Assembly: GCA_021791455.1 (NCBI GenBank)
Contig: JAJYWM010000380.1
Location: forward strand, 1 to 21,411
Reading direction: 5' to 3'
Length of the DNA stretch: 21,411 nucleotides
Source: a bacterium
GTDB taxonomy: Bacteria > Chloroflexota > Dormibacteria > UBA8260 > Bog-877
Shown here piece by piece: positions 7,584 through 16,456 of this stretch (position 1 is its first letter; each line of letters opens with the position of its first letter). The position numbers and the translations under genes were made by a program. The notes beneath the pieces are model-generated. The model did not search any database. It had not been told where the DNA came from and was given only the letters and a program-made list of their open reading frames with translations.

Positions 7584-8676
7584 GGCAATGAAGGTGGCGC
7601 CGACACCGCCGCGCACCGAGGATCTGGTCAAGGCGGCTGAGCAGCTGATCCTGAAGGGCAAGGAGCAGGGGTACCTCAGTCCCAACGAGATAATCGATCC
7701 GTTCCCCGAACTGGATACCGACCCGGATCAGATCGAGCGCCTGTTCCTGCTCTTCCGCGAGATGGGCATTCTGGTCTCCGACGGGGACAAGGACTTCGAC
7801 GCCGACGAGTCAGAGGATGAGCTTCTGGCCGCCGACGCGGACGCCGTCTCCCTCGACGACCCGGTCCGCATGTACCTCAAGGAGATCGGCAGGGTAGCTC
7901 TGCTGAAGGCCGAGGACGAGGTCTATCTGGCCAAGCTGATCGAGCAGGGTGACGAGGACGCCAAGCACCGCCTGACGGAGGCGAATCTGCGTCTGGTGGT
8001 CTCGATCGCCAAGAAGTACATAGGACGTGGCATGTCCTTCCTGGACCTCATCCAGGAGGGCAACATGGGCCTGATTCGAGCGGTGGAGAAATTCGACTAC
8101 CACAAGGGCTATAAGTTCTCCACCTACGCGACGTGGTGGATCCGGCAGGCCATCACCCGGGCGATCGCGGATCAGGCGCGCACCATCCGCATACCCGTGC
8201 ACATGGTCGAGACCATCAACAAGCTGGTCCGCATATCCCGCCGCCTGCTCCAGGAACTCGGCCGGGAGCCGTCCGACCCGGAGATCGGGGAAGAGATGGG
8301 GATCACCCCGGACAGGGTGCGGGAGATCGTGAAGGTGGCCCAGGACCCGGTGTCGCTTGAGACTCCTATCGGAGAGGAGGAGGACTCCCACCTGGGAGAC
8401 TTCGTGCCGGACAGCGAGGCCGTGGCCCCATCAGAAGCGGCATCCCTCACCATGCTGCGCACCGAGGTGGAGGACATCCTCGACACCCTGACCCCACGGG
8501 AACGCAGAGTCTTGCAGCTGCGCTTCGGGCTGATCGACGGCCATCAGCGCACCCTGGAAGAGGTGGGCAAGCGCTTCGGTGTCACCCGGGAGCGGATCCG
8601 CCAGATAGAGGCAAAGGCCCTGCGCAAGCTGCGCCACCCCTCGCGCAGCATGAAGCTTAAGGATTATCTGGAGTAG
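7576..8676 (+). CDS. rpoD: RNA polymerase primary sigma factor (RpoD/SigA)
   Basis: This is the housekeeping sigma-70 factor that directs RNA polymerase to most promoters. The 366-residue protein has a short region 1.1-like segment (about 14-70) and region 1.2 ([16 protein letters not shown], from 95). Region 2 (about 132-202) includes the core-binding [27 protein letters not shown] and the -10-reading [15 protein letters not shown]. Region 3 is about 211-287. Region 4 (about 298-352) includes the -35-reading helix [29 protein letters not shown]. All regions are intact, and the length is that of a compact SigA. The GTG start lies inside the dnaG 3' end, the classical dnaG-rpoD pairing. The final 13 bases overlap the 3' end of the methyltransferase gene on the other strand. 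Confidence 0.97.
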   Translation: MARAMKVAPTPPRTEDLVKAAEQLILKGKEQGYLSPNEIIDPFPELDTDPDQIERLFLLFREMGILVSDGDKDFDADESEDELLAADADAVSLDDPVRMYLKEIGRVALLKAEDEVYLAKLIEQGDEDAKHRLTEANLRLVVSIAKKYIGRGMSFLDLIQEGNMGLIRAVEKFDYHKGYKFSTYATWWIRQAITRAIADQARTIRIPVHMVETINKLVRISRRLLQELGREPSDPEIGEEMGITPDRVREIVKVAQDPVSLETPIGEEEDSHLGDFVPDSEAVAPSEAASLTMLRTEVEDILDTLTPRERRVLQLRFGLIDGHQRTLEEVGKRFGVTRERIRQIEAKALRKLRHPSRSMKLKDYLE

Positions 8677-9431
8677 CCGGCCCGCCGTCCGTCGCGGGGC
8701 CCGTGTCGCACCGCGGAGAACATGAGGAAGTTGGGGATCCGATCGCGCCGGGGATCTCCGCCACCGCGGGGTCGGGGCTCGCGGATCTTCTCAAACCCGA
8801 GTCCACACGCCTCCAGAGCCCGGGAATAGCTCTCAAGGTCGAAGGCCCAGCCGTCGAATTCCATCTCCAGACCTCCCCTTTCGAGGTGGGCGCTCACCCA
8901 GCGCTTTCCAAGATAGGCGCCCTGGATCTCAAAGGACGCGTCCGGACCGCTGCCGGCGAAATCCCCAGCGTCACTCAGAGGATGGGTGACGCACACGGAG
9001 AGGTGACCGCCGTCGGTCATCACGCGAGCGGCCTCCGCCAGCGCCCTGGGCATGTCCGCGACGTCCATGAGCACGTTGTAGGCCACCACCAGATCGAACG
9101 TCCCATCCGCAAAGGGCAACTGCTCGGCTGAAGCGACCAGGTATCGGGACCTCTGGTCGAGGGCCGCGGCGGCGGCCAGAAGGCTCGGCGAGGGGTCGAT
9201 GGCGGTCAGGTCGTGCCGCCTGCCCACGAGGTCCCTGCTGACTCGGCCCTCTCCGCAACCGATCTCCAGGGTGGCCGCCCCGGGAGGAGGGACCATCTCC
9301 TCGAAGAAGAAGTCACGGTAGGCCCAGTAGGCGTCGAATCCGGGCGTGCGCGCCCAGGCGAGCCAGCTGGCGGCCCGATCCTCCCACCCCTGCGCCAGAG
9401 AGCCGGGCCCGGCCTCTATTGGATCGTCCAC
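8664..9431 (-). CDS. Class I SAM-dependent methyltransferase
   Basis: Predicted to transfer a methyl group from S-adenosylmethionine to an unknown acceptor. The 255-residue protein has the Rossmann-like core: motif [15 protein letters not shown] (55-68), an acidic residue at the end of strand 2 (AIDPSPS, Asp79), [21 protein letters not shown] (about 102-121), and [21 protein letters not shown] in the motif III region. It resembles the Methyltransf_11/UbiE-like group used for small molecules. The GTG at 9431 starts one base after the stop of the upstream peptidase gene, so the two form an operon. The frame continues further upstream to an ATG at 9512 inside the peptidase gene, but those residues look unlike a methyltransferase N terminus. 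Confidence 0.85.
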   Translation of the reverse strand: MDDPIEAGPGSLAQGWEDRAASWLAWARTPGFDAYWAYRDFFFEEMVPPPGAATLEIGCGEGRVSRDLVGRRHDLTAIDPSPSLLAAAAALDQRSRYLVASAEQLPFADGTFDLVVAYNVLMDVADMPRALAEAARVMTDGGHLSVCVTHPLSDAGDFAGSGPDASFEIQGAYLGKRWVSAHLERGGLEMEFDGWAFDLESYSRALEACGLGFEKIREPRPRGGGDPRRDRIPNFLMFSAVRHGPRDGRRAGYSR

Positions 9432-9432
9432 C

Positions 9433-11421
9433 TCACTGGCGCCCGACCTTGAGGTGAGAGTCGAAGAATGCCAGCGCGCGTTCGGCCATGTCGATGCGCG
9501 CGGGGATGGCACGCACCCCGTGCCCCTCTTGGGGATACAGCACTAGCTCGGTCTCAACTCCCGCCGCCAGCAGGGCCTGGTGGAACTCGACAGCCTGGCC
9601 GGGAGGAGTGCAGCGGTCGACCATGCCCGCGGCCAGCAAGGTCGGCGTCTTGGAGCGGTGGGCGAAGAAGACGGGGCTGCGCTCGAAGTAGGGACCGCCC
9701 GCCACCTTGGGGTTGGCCTTCAAGTACATCTCGTCGAAGTCGGGGATGTTGCTTGAGAAGTGCTGGCTGTACCAATCCGTGACCGGGGACCCCGCCACAG
9801 CGGCCCTGAACCGGGTCGTCTTAGTGGTGAGCCAGCAGCTCATGTAGCCGCCGTGGCTGACGCCGTAGACCCCGAGCCTGTCCGGGTCGGCCAGGCCCTC
9901 TGCGACCAGGTGGTCCAGTCCCGTGAGCAGGTCAGCGACCTCGGCCCCGCCGTAGTCGCCCAGCTCCATGGCGAGAAACTCCTGGCCCTTCCCGCTGCTG
10001 CCCCTTGGGTTCGGCAGGAAGACAGCGTAGCCGTTGGCCGAGAGGAGGGCCAGGAGGAGGTGGTCTGGAGATGGCCACGAGGGCCGCCAGCAGTGAGCCG
10101 GGCCGCCGTGGACCGCGAGGACGGTGGGGTGGGGCGCGTGCGCCTCCCGAGGGAGGATGAGAAAGCCAGAGATGTCAAGGCCATCGGCCGACCGCCAGCG
10201 CACCTCCTGGATGGGTCCGAGCCGGTCGCCCAGCCAGCGCTGACCGTCGTTTTCGAAAGTGACGAGGTCCTTGACCCGTCCTTGTTCCGCAACGGCGATT
10301 CTGGGCGGAATGGACCAGAACTCAGCTCCAAAGCAGACACCCCCCTCCGGATGGGGAGATGCGGCAGGATAGAAGCGGTCAGAGGTGGTCATCAACCCAC
10401 GATGGTGAATCTCGACCCTCAGATCCCGGAGGTCGACCTCCAAGACCACCGTATCGAGGTCTTGCACCCCCGCGACCACGATGCGGTGCTGGTCGCGGAA
10501 GCAGATGGAGGTTGCATCAACTCCGTCCAGGTCGAGCTCACGGGCCTTCCCGCCATCCCGCTCGATCACGACAACATCACCAGCCACCAGGCCGCGATCA
10601 CTGGCGAGCCCCTCAATTAGGGCTAGCTTTGTCCCATCGGGAGAGGCTGCCAGGTTCCCTAGTTGCAGCCTCGGCTGGTGGATCGTCCGACTCGTGGAGC
10701 CGTCCAGCGGCAGGAGCTCCACGCGTGACTTGGTCCAGTCGCCCTCGAAGGGCAGGTTGGAGACACAGGCCAGGAGCGCATCCTTGGCCACTACCCCAAG
10801 CCAGACGTTCAACCCCTCGGGTGAGATGCGCTGGACCTCAAGTGAGTCAGGCTCCACCAGCAGGGCTACCCTCCAACCGGTGAGGGTGCTTCCCCCTCGG
10901 TGCACGGTCGGCGTCCATGCCGGCGCATCCTGCGGTGATGAGGCCATCTGGATGGAGCCGGATCCACCGGTCACCCCTTGCTCGGCCCCCTCCTCCGCAG
11001 CCAAGGCGACGAGCCTGCCGTCCGCCGTCCACTCCAGTGATTCGACGCTGTACCCGGGCAGCAGAAGCTCGCGCGCGGGCTTGCCCGGAGCAGCCTCCAC
11101 CACCCAAGGCTGGAAGAGGCCCTGGTGCCCATGGTCGGAAAGGAAGGCGATCCTGCTGCCATCGCGACTCCACTGCGCACTTCGCTCGCATGCCCGTTCG
11201 TTCTCGGTCAGTGGCTCAAGGCTGCCGGCCGGGACCTGAAGGCGGTATACCCGGGTTGAGGACGTGCCCTCAAGCTGATACCTGACATCGCCGACCACGA
11301 CAGCCTCGCCCCCATCGGGCGCGAAGTGGATCCCCGTCACCGCGGACACGCTCCCGAGACCGCCCGCGAGCACCGTTGAGAAGAGCTCTTTGGCGCTCAG
11401 CGCCGACGGCTCACTTGCCAA
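9433..11421 (-). CDS. Prolyl oligopeptidase family (S9) serine peptidase
   Basis: This 662-residue enzyme has the two-part layout of S9 acylaminoacyl-/oligopeptidases: an N-terminal beta-propeller-like region to about residue 390, then an alpha/beta-hydrolase domain. The catalytic triad is visible as Ser522 in GVYGVSHGGY, Asp602 in GMVDRCTPPGQA and His634 in YPQEGHGVR; the oxyanion-region HGGP is near 438-441. Repeats such as AQWSRDGSRIAFLSD and LEWTADGRLVAL mark propeller blades. No signal peptide is seen, so it is probably cytosolic and hydrolyses short peptides or acylated residues. TTG 11421 is chosen because a perfect AGGAGG ends 7 bases before it. An in-frame ATG at 11439 would place that Shine-Dalgarno inside the coding region. 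It forms an operon with the downstream methyltransferase. Confidence 0.9.
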   Translation of the reverse strand: MASEPSALSAKELFSTVLAGGLGSVSAVTGIHFAPDGGEAVVVGDVRYQLEGTSSTRVYRLQVPAGSLEPLTENERACERSAQWSRDGSRIAFLSDHGHQGLFQPWVVEAAPGKPARELLLPGYSVESLEWTADGRLVALAAEEGAEQGVTGGSGSIQMASSPQDAPAWTPTVHRGGSTLTGWRVALLVEPDSLEVQRISPEGLNVWLGVVAKDALLACVSNLPFEGDWTKSRVELLPLDGSTSRTIHQPRLQLGNLAASPDGTKLALIEGLASDRGLVAGDVVVIERDGGKARELDLDGVDATSICFRDQHRIVVAGVQDLDTVVLEVDLRDLRVEIHHRGLMTTSDRFYPAASPHPEGGVCFGAEFWSIPPRIAVAEQGRVKDLVTFENDGQRWLGDRLGPIQEVRWRSADGLDISGFLILPREAHAPHPTVLAVHGGPAHCWRPSWPSPDHLLLALLSANGYAVFLPNPRGSSGKGQEFLAMELGDYGGAEVADLLTGLDHLVAEGLADPDRLGVYGVSHGGYMSCWLTTKTTRFRAAVAGSPVTDWYSQHFSSNIPDFDEMYLKANPKVAGGPYFERSPVFFAHRSKTPTLLAAGMVDRCTPPGQAVEFHQALLAAGVETELVLYPQEGHGVRAIPARIDMAERALAFFDSHLKVGRQ

Positions 11422-11428
11422 TGGACAT

Positions 11429-11434
11429 CCTCCT
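11429..11434 (-). promoter_or_regulatory. Strong Shine-Dalgarno selecting a TTG start
   Basis: AGGAGG on the minus strand is 7 bases from TTG 11421, the ideal spacing. This decides the S9 peptidase start in favour of TTG over the in-frame ATG at 11439. Confidence 0.75.
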
Positions 11435-11571
11435 CGCAAAAGAGACCCCGTGGAGAGGAAGGGGCATCACGGTTAGACTACGCAGGCAACCGGCCGCCGT
11501 GGGGCCGCTTCTGCGGCCCGCGGGCCCGCCTCGGGCGGCGGCGGGCTCGACTAGACTGGGACGGCCAGCGA

Positions 11572-11646
11572 TCCGGAGTAGCTCAACGGTAGAGCAGGCG
11601 GCTGTTAACCGCAAGGTTCACGGTTCGAATCCGTGCTCCGGAGCCA
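11572..11646 (+). tRNA. tRNA-Asn (anticodon GTT)
   Basis: A full cloverleaf is present: acceptor TCCGGAG (11572-11578) with CTCCGGA (11636-11642), discriminator G11643 and encoded CCA (11644-11646). The D arm is AGCTCAACGGTAGAGC, the anticodon loop CTGTTAA with GTT at 11604-11606, and the T arm CACGG-TTCGAAT-CCGTG. The first base pair of the anticodon stem is a mismatch. A TAGACT box at 11552-11557 may be its -10 element. The S9 peptidase gene is divergent, 150 bases away. Confidence 0.96.
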
Positions 11647-12056
11647 CCGCCCCAATCGGTTGTCCTTGGACTCCCTTGGCGGCGATGGCGTCTTCTCTGA
11701 GCCCGGGGATGAGGCACGAGCCGGCCGGTCCAGGATTCTCGTCCCCACTGAACTGACCATCGGCCGTGCCTTTCGGTCGGCGCTATTCTCGTCGGGTGCA
11801 GTTGGCTTGTTCGACTTCGCGGTTCGGGCGGCAGGTGATTCACAGACGACACCCCCGCCACCTTGGTTCCGCAGAGGAAGGCCCGGCCCCGGCTTCGGTC
11901 GGACATCCGAGCGGCCCGGCGGCCAATCAAGAACGGCGCGACCCTGAAGGGACTTAGCTTGGGTCACGATGGGCCCCGAGTTGGTCCCGGGAGCAAGCGC
12001 ACCTCCAGGGCCTCTCTGCTGGCGAGTAGAGCGCAGCGCGTGCGGGTGCCGGTGAC
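11647..12056. other. Gene-free stretch between tRNA-Asn and the lipoprotein gene
   Basis: I see no supported gene here. The minus-strand frames that cross it begin or end in the antisense of tRNA-Asn and carry the stock peptides such translations give (for example DSNREP and ARIRTVNL), so they are artefacts. No T-rich terminator, clear promoter or long inverted repeat was noticed. The stretch should contain the promoter of the lipoprotein gene. Confidence 0.55.
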
Positions 12057-13190
12057 TTGAGGGGCAGCCCGCGCCCGGCATGGTCTGCGGGGGTCATCAT
12101 CACCGTGCTCGCAGCCTCGGGATGCGCCAGCGCCGTGCCCCCGCATCACCGGATCATCCGCCCCTCACCCAGCCCGAAGGTCTCCCCAACCCCGTTCACC
12201 AGCCCGATCGCCAGCCCGGGGGCGAATGCTCTGAGCTGCCGGCTGCCGGTGTACGGGTCATCGGTGCTGGTTGGCTCCTCAGGGGCAGAGCAGGCGGGAG
12301 GCTTTGTGGACCTGCCTTCGGGGTCAGTGACCGCGGCTCCCGGGACCGGACTGAGTCCTGTGTCCGGACAGTTCAATGAGTGGCAGACGCAGTCCGTACC
12401 GACCCTCAGTGGAGACACGGATGAGGAGTCGTACGACGCGGCTCTGGATCGATGGGTGCCCGCCGCTCCCGCGGAGATCTCCCCAGCGGGAACGCAATAC
12501 GCCTATGTGGTGGTGGGCAACATCAGCGATCCACAGAGCACCCCCGTGTACGTACACCTGGTGACCATCGCCAGCGCCAGTGACCAGGTGATCTACTCCA
12601 GTTCGCAGACAGAGGTGCTGGGGTGGGACGGCGGCGAGATCCTGCTGGTTGGTCACGTCCCCACCGCAGCTAACAGCGAGGGCCTGCTGAGCCTCAATCC
12701 CGCGACCGGATTGGCCACCACGGTTCAGCCGGCGCAGAGCGGCCTCGAGTGGTATCTGGCCGCGGCCCCGGTGGTCTGGGGGGGAGAGCAGAATCCCGCC
12801 GACGTCTCGCCCCCGCAGGTGGAGGTGCCCTGGGACGAGACGGTCCGGTACGACCTCTCCACGGGCGAGGAGCAGGTCTGGTCCTACCACCCTGGGGACC
12901 AGGTCACAGTCGTAGGGACCACGGCCGCGGGAGACCCCATCGAGACGGTGGCGGGGCCATCACAGGCCAGCCTGGAGGTGGCCACGTCACCCGACACCGC
13001 GACCACCTTGATGACAGGCCCGGGGCTCACCAGCGCCAAGGGGCTCACGATCTACTCAACATTCACCGACTCCCATGGCACCTGGGTGGGAACGGACCAG
13101 GGGCTATACCTGCTCAGCCCCAGCCTTCAATTCAGCGAAGAGCAGGCCGGCAACTTCGCCAATGCCACGATCGTGGGCGCCTGCTCCTGA
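12057..13190 (+). CDS. Putative secreted lipoprotein, function unknown
   Basis: This 377-residue protein begins with a short signal segment (SAGVIITVLAASGC) ending in a lipobox-like AASGC. Cys23 would be lipidated and the mature protein anchored outside the membrane. A Ser/Pro/Thr-rich linker (RPSPSPKVSPTPFTSPIASP, about 35-54) follows, as in many lipoproteins of high-GC Gram-positive-like bacteria. The remainder has repeated strands (YAYVVVGN, VYVHLVTIAS, GEILLVGHV, TVRYDLSTGEEQVWSYHPGD, LTIYSTFTDSHGTWVGTDQGLYLLS) suggesting a beta-propeller-like fold. No catalytic motif is seen. The start is uncertain: TTG 12057 gives the only reasonable signal peptide but has no good Shine-Dalgarno. It stands alone, ending 21 bases from a convergent ABC permease gene. 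Confidence 0.65.
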   Translation: MRGSPRPAWSAGVIITVLAASGCASAVPPHHRIIRPSPSPKVSPTPFTSPIASPGANALSCRLPVYGSSVLVGSSGAEQAGGFVDLPSGSVTAAPGTGLSPVSGQFNEWQTQSVPTLSGDTDEESYDAALDRWVPAAPAEISPAGTQYAYVVVGNISDPQSTPVYVHLVTIASASDQVIYSSSQTEVLGWDGGEILLVGHVPTAANSEGLLSLNPATGLATTVQPAQSGLEWYLAAAPVVWGGEQNPADVSPPQVEVPWDETVRYDLSTGEEQVWSYHPGDQVTVVGTTAAGDPIETVAGPSQASLEVATSPDTATTLMTGPGLTSAKGLTIYSTFTDSHGTWVGTDQGLYLLSPSLQFSEEQAGNFANATIVGACS

Positions 13191-13211
13191 GATCGCCGGT
13201 CAGCTGCCAGC

Positions 13212-14357
13212 TCAGGTGCTGGACGGCTCGAAGCGGAACGTCCTCGCAGCCAGCGCCAGGACCCCGACGCCTACTCCGAGCAGGATGAGCAGGTCCGGGG
13301 TGACCTGGGCCAGGCTCTGGCCCTCCGCCATCAGCCCCCGGAGACCAGAGCTGAAGTACGTGAGAGGCATCACGACCGACAGCTTCTGCAGCCAGATCGG
13401 CGCGCCGGATAGGGGATAGAAGACCCCGGCAACGAATAGCTGGGGCAACGACACCAGGTTTGACATCACCACGGCCGCCTGTTCCCGGCGGGAGAGAGCG
13501 GCGATCAGAAACCCAGCGGCAAGGAAGCAGAGTGAGCCAACCAACAACATGAGCAGCACCAGGCCCGGACTCGGACCCATGCCGATCCCGTAAAGCAGAT
13601 GGCCGATGCCCAGGAGAACCGCGATCTGAATCGCGACCAGGACCAGTTGCGAGATGACGCTGGCGGCGAGGAAGACCCAGACCGGGGCCGGCGTCGCGCG
13701 GATGCGCCTCAGAGTCCCCTGCTCCCTGTCGCCGACCAGCCTTAGCCCGGCCGACAGCCCCCCGGCCAGGACCGCGTAAGCGAGGACGCCAGGGGCCAGA
13801 AAGTCTATGTAGTCATTGTTCGCCAGCGAGTCGGAGCTGATCCCGCCGGGTGGATGCACCGCCTGCACCACTCCCGTCACGGCTGGCGCCCGCCCCAGCA
13901 GAACCTGGTTGAGAGAGCTGACGGCCGCTTCCGCCTCCGCCGTGAGCGCCCCGTTCTCGGTGACATTGCTGGCGTTCTCCAGGATGTCCACCGCCACCGG
14001 CGCGCCGCCCCTGCTCTGCACCACCAGGGCGAAGTCGGCTTGGTTCGAAAGCACCTGGCTGCGCGCCGTCTTCGCATCCGTCGCGCGGACGGTGAAGGAA
14101 CTCGGCGGCAGGGCACGCTGGAGGATCTGAAAGTTGGACGATGGCGCCACCAGGTCAACAGTGGCGGGACTGTGCTGGAACAGCCCGCCAAAGATGACTA
14201 TCAGCAGCAGAGGGACCAAGACGTTGAAGACCAGGACCTGGCGGTTCCGGTAGAGGACGGTGACGTTGGCCAGAGTGAGGGCGAGAAGGGGGGTCCAGGG
14301 CCCGAAGTTGAGCGGGCGCGCGAACGACGAGCCATCACCGCGGTCATGGCTGGCCAT
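13212..14357 (-). CDS. ABC-2 type transporter permease
   Basis: This is the membrane subunit paired with the ATPase encoded just upstream. The 381-residue protein has one N-terminal helix (VLVFNVLVPLLLIVIFGGLF). An extracytoplasmic domain of about 130 residues follows (FQILQRALPPSSFTVRATDAKTARSQ and on). Five or six C-terminal helices follow (FLAPGVLAYAVLAGGLSAGL, VISQLVLVAIQIAVLLGIG, LVLLMLLVGSLCFLAAGFLI, AAVVMSNLVSLPQLFVAGVFYPLSG, LLILLGVGVGVLALAA). This is the ABC2_membrane_3/YhiH-YadH layout of drug and lipid exporters. The motif RLVGDREQGTLRRIRATPAPVW is the cytosolic coupling helix. ATG 14357 overlaps the ATPase stop (TGATG). The open frame extends further upstream into the ATPase gene, but that part has no membrane-protein character. 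Confidence 0.9.
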   Translation of the reverse strand: MASHDRGDGSSFARPLNFGPWTPLLALTLANVTVLYRNRQVLVFNVLVPLLLIVIFGGLFQHSPATVDLVAPSSNFQILQRALPPSSFTVRATDAKTARSQVLSNQADFALVVQSRGGAPVAVDILENASNVTENGALTAEAEAAVSSLNQVLLGRAPAVTGVVQAVHPPGGISSDSLANNDYIDFLAPGVLAYAVLAGGLSAGLRLVGDREQGTLRRIRATPAPVWVFLAASVISQLVLVAIQIAVLLGIGHLLYGIGMGPSPGLVLLMLLVGSLCFLAAGFLIAALSRREQAAVVMSNLVSLPQLFVAGVFYPLSGAPIWLQKLSVVMPLTYFSSGLRGLMAEGQSLAQVTPDLLILLGVGVGVLALAARTFRFEPSST

Positions 14358-15286
14358 CACCCCTGGTCCGCAAGGTGCCGACCGGCGCGCTGCAGAAAGA
14401 CGTCTTCCAGATTCGGGGGTTGAACCGTGACGTCGCGCAACGCTGACTCTCCGAGGGTGTTGCCGATCGCGGCCAGCACCGAACCGACCTCCCTGGTCTG
14501 CAACTCCCAGCGACCGTTCTCCCAGCGGCTGTTGAGGACCGCGGGCAGCCAAGCGAGATCCAACTCTGGGGCACCCCGAAGCGTGATCCGGGCGGCCGCC
14601 CCGAGCCCCGCCACCAGTTCCTCGGGGGTGCCCTCGGCGACCACCCTTCCCAAGTCGATGATCACCACCCTTTCGGCTAGCTGCTCGGCCTCCTCTATGT
14701 AGTGGGTGGTCAGCAGGACGGTGCGCCCCTGGGCGTGCAGCTGGCGGATCATCTGCCAGGTCTGGCGCCTGCTGAGAGGGTCGAGACCGGTGGTGGGCTC
14801 ATCTAGTATCACGAGCTCGGGATCGTTGCAGAGGGTGAGAGCGATCTGCAGGCGTCGCTTCTGCCCACCCGACAGCGCCGAGGCGCGGCGGTTGCTCATT
14901 TCGTCAAGGTCGACCAGATGGAGGAGCGCGGCGGCGTCGGACTGGTACCCGTACAGCCGCCCGAACAGGCGCAGGGTCTCGGCGCAGGTCAGGTCGTCGA
15001 AAAGCGCCCCCTCCTGAAGTTGGACCCCAACCCGGCGGCGAGCCTGCAGCGGGGTTGTTCCCAGCACCCGCACGGATCCGGAGTCAAATGTCTTGAGGCC
15101 CTCGATGATCTCCATGGTGGTGGTCTTGCCCGCCCCGTTGGGCCCGAGCAGTGCCACTATCTGGCCCGCTCCAACGCTGAGGTCCAGGCCCCTCACCGCT
15201 TCGACCGCGCCATAGCGTTTGTGCAAGCCCCGTACCTCGATCGCGAACTGCGACGCGTTGGAGGGGGCGGTCCTGGATGTGACCAT
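14357..15286 (-). CDS. ABC transporter ATP-binding protein (DrrA-like exporter type)
   Basis: This is the cytosolic ATPase of an exporter with the permease encoded downstream. The 309-residue protein has Walker A GPNGAGKTT (48-56), a Q-loop near VQLQEGALFDDLT, the signature LSGGQKRRL (138-146), Walker B LVILDEP (158-164), D-loop TGLDP and switch His195 in LLTTHYIEEAEQLAER. TTHYIEEAE and the VVAEGTPEEL segment are typical of the DrrA/CcmA-like drug and lipid exporter group. The ATG at 15286 is preceded by GAGGA 11 bases upstream. The YihY-type gene is divergent, 160 bases away. Substrate is unknown, and no regulator is adjacent on this strand. Confidence 0.93.
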   Translation of the reverse strand: MVTSRTAPSNASQFAIEVRGLHKRYGAVEAVRGLDLSVGAGQIVALLGPNGAGKTTTMEIIEGLKTFDSGSVRVLGTTPLQARRRVGVQLQEGALFDDLTCAETLRLFGRLYGYQSDAAALLHLVDLDEMSNRRASALSGGQKRRLQIALTLCNDPELVILDEPTTGLDPLSRRQTWQMIRQLHAQGRTVLLTTHYIEEAEQLAERVVIIDLGRVVAEGTPEELVAGLGAAARITLRGAPELDLAWLPAVLNSRWENGRWELQTREVGSVLAAIGNTLGESALRDVTVQPPNLEDVFLQRAGRHLADQG

Positions 15287-15445
15287 GGCGCTCGAGGTCC
15301 TCGTGGCGGGCGTGGCTCCAGGGCCACTTAGGGCCGTGGCCGAGTGTCAGGATACCAGCAACTCCACCACCTTCTGGATCGGGTGTGGAACGTCATCCAG
15401 ATCCAATTTCCTGATGCGCGAGCCCACCGCTTAGTCTCGACTGGA

Positions 15446-16360
15446 ATGAAGAGGGTCTGGGCCAGGCTGAAGCTGACACTGCCGGTTCGAGTGGTGCTCC
15501 TGTACCTGCAACGCAACGGCCCCAACCAGGCAACCCTGGTCGCCTGGAACCTGCTCTTCGCGATCTTCCCCGTCATCCTGCTGGCCGTGACCCTGGCAGG
15601 CGTCGTGTTCCACGATCCCGCGGCGGGCAGGGCGGTCGCCAAGGCGGTCGCGGCAATTCTTCCCGCGGGGCGCGGCTCCGCGGTCCTTGCCGCCTTGAAC
15701 GCCTTTCATCGCGACTCAGGGATTCTGGCGATCGTGGGCGTGGTCGGCCTCATATGGTCCGGGACCTCCCTCTTCGGAGCCATGGAGCAGGGCTTCGCGG
15801 CACTTGCGGGTTCCAAGACCAGGGGTTTCGTGGGCCAGAAGCTCATGTCGCTCGGCATGATCGTCCTCTTCACCGTGCTGGCCGTGCCGGTCGTTCTCAG
15901 TTCCAGCGCCCTTGCCGTCCTCGAGTCACTGCCCGGCGTTCCCGGGTTCCTACACTCGGGTCCGCTGGCCATAGCCATCCAGATCGTGGCGGCGGTCGCG
16001 GTGGGAACCCTGCTCTTCACATCCATCTACCACCTGGTTCCCCGAGCGCGACGGACGGTCCGGGCCGCCTTCGCCGGTGGGCTCACGGCAGGATGTGTGT
16101 TCGAAGCCCTCAGCCTGCTCTTCCCCCTCTACTTTCACCTCGAGCATGGGTTCAGCACCTATGGGTCCACGTTCGGCCTCTTCTTCCTGATCCTCGCCTA
16201 CGCATTCCTGGTCGCTCAGATCACCATCATTGGCTACGCGGTCGTGGTGGCGTGGAACCCAATGCCGAAGCGCTCCACCTCTCACCCCCAACCCCCGCCC
16301 GCCGATGGCGAGGCGGGACCAGTCGCGGCTCCACCCAGTACCCAGCCGACCCCCGAGTAG
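15446..16360 (+). CDS. YihY/BrkB family inner-membrane protein
   Basis: This 304-residue protein fits the YihY/UPF0761 (formerly 'virulence factor BrkB') family of six-helix membrane proteins whose function is still unsettled. Visible hallmarks are NGPNQATLVAWNLLFAIFPVILL near the N terminus, GVVGLIWSGTSLFGAMEQGF, YHLVPRARRTVRAAFAGGLTAG and FSTYGSTFGLFFLILAYAFLVAQITIIGYAVV, the family's usual order. The C-terminal 30 residues are Pro-rich and probably cytosolic. ATG 15446 is preferred because the conserved part begins there; the same frame extends to a GTG at 15344 with no family similarity. A TAGTCT box at 15432-15437 could be a -10 for a nearly leaderless transcript. The PadR gene follows 96 bases later. 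Confidence 0.85.
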   Translation: MKRVWARLKLTLPVRVVLLYLQRNGPNQATLVAWNLLFAIFPVILLAVTLAGVVFHDPAAGRAVAKAVAAILPAGRGSAVLAALNAFHRDSGILAIVGVVGLIWSGTSLFGAMEQGFAALAGSKTRGFVGQKLMSLGMIVLFTVLAVPVVLSSSALAVLESLPGVPGFLHSGPLAIAIQIVAAVAVGTLLFTSIYHLVPRARRTVRAAFAGGLTAGCVFEALSLLFPLYFHLEHGFSTYGSTFGLFFLILAYAFLVAQITIIGYAVVVAWNPMPKRSTSHPQPPPADGEAGPVAAPPSTQPTPE

Positions 16361-16456
16361 AGCTGACCGACGCTGACCAGCCCCCAGCCCGCAAGGGCCA
16401 ACCCGACGGGTGCCGCAAACTTGCTCGCCGGCGACTACTCGTGGTTGACTAGGGGC

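Noticed and set aside
11583..12081. Minus-strand frames running from the lipoprotein region into tRNA-Asn
   Set aside because: They contain the stock peptides produced by translating tRNA antisense strands and have no other support.
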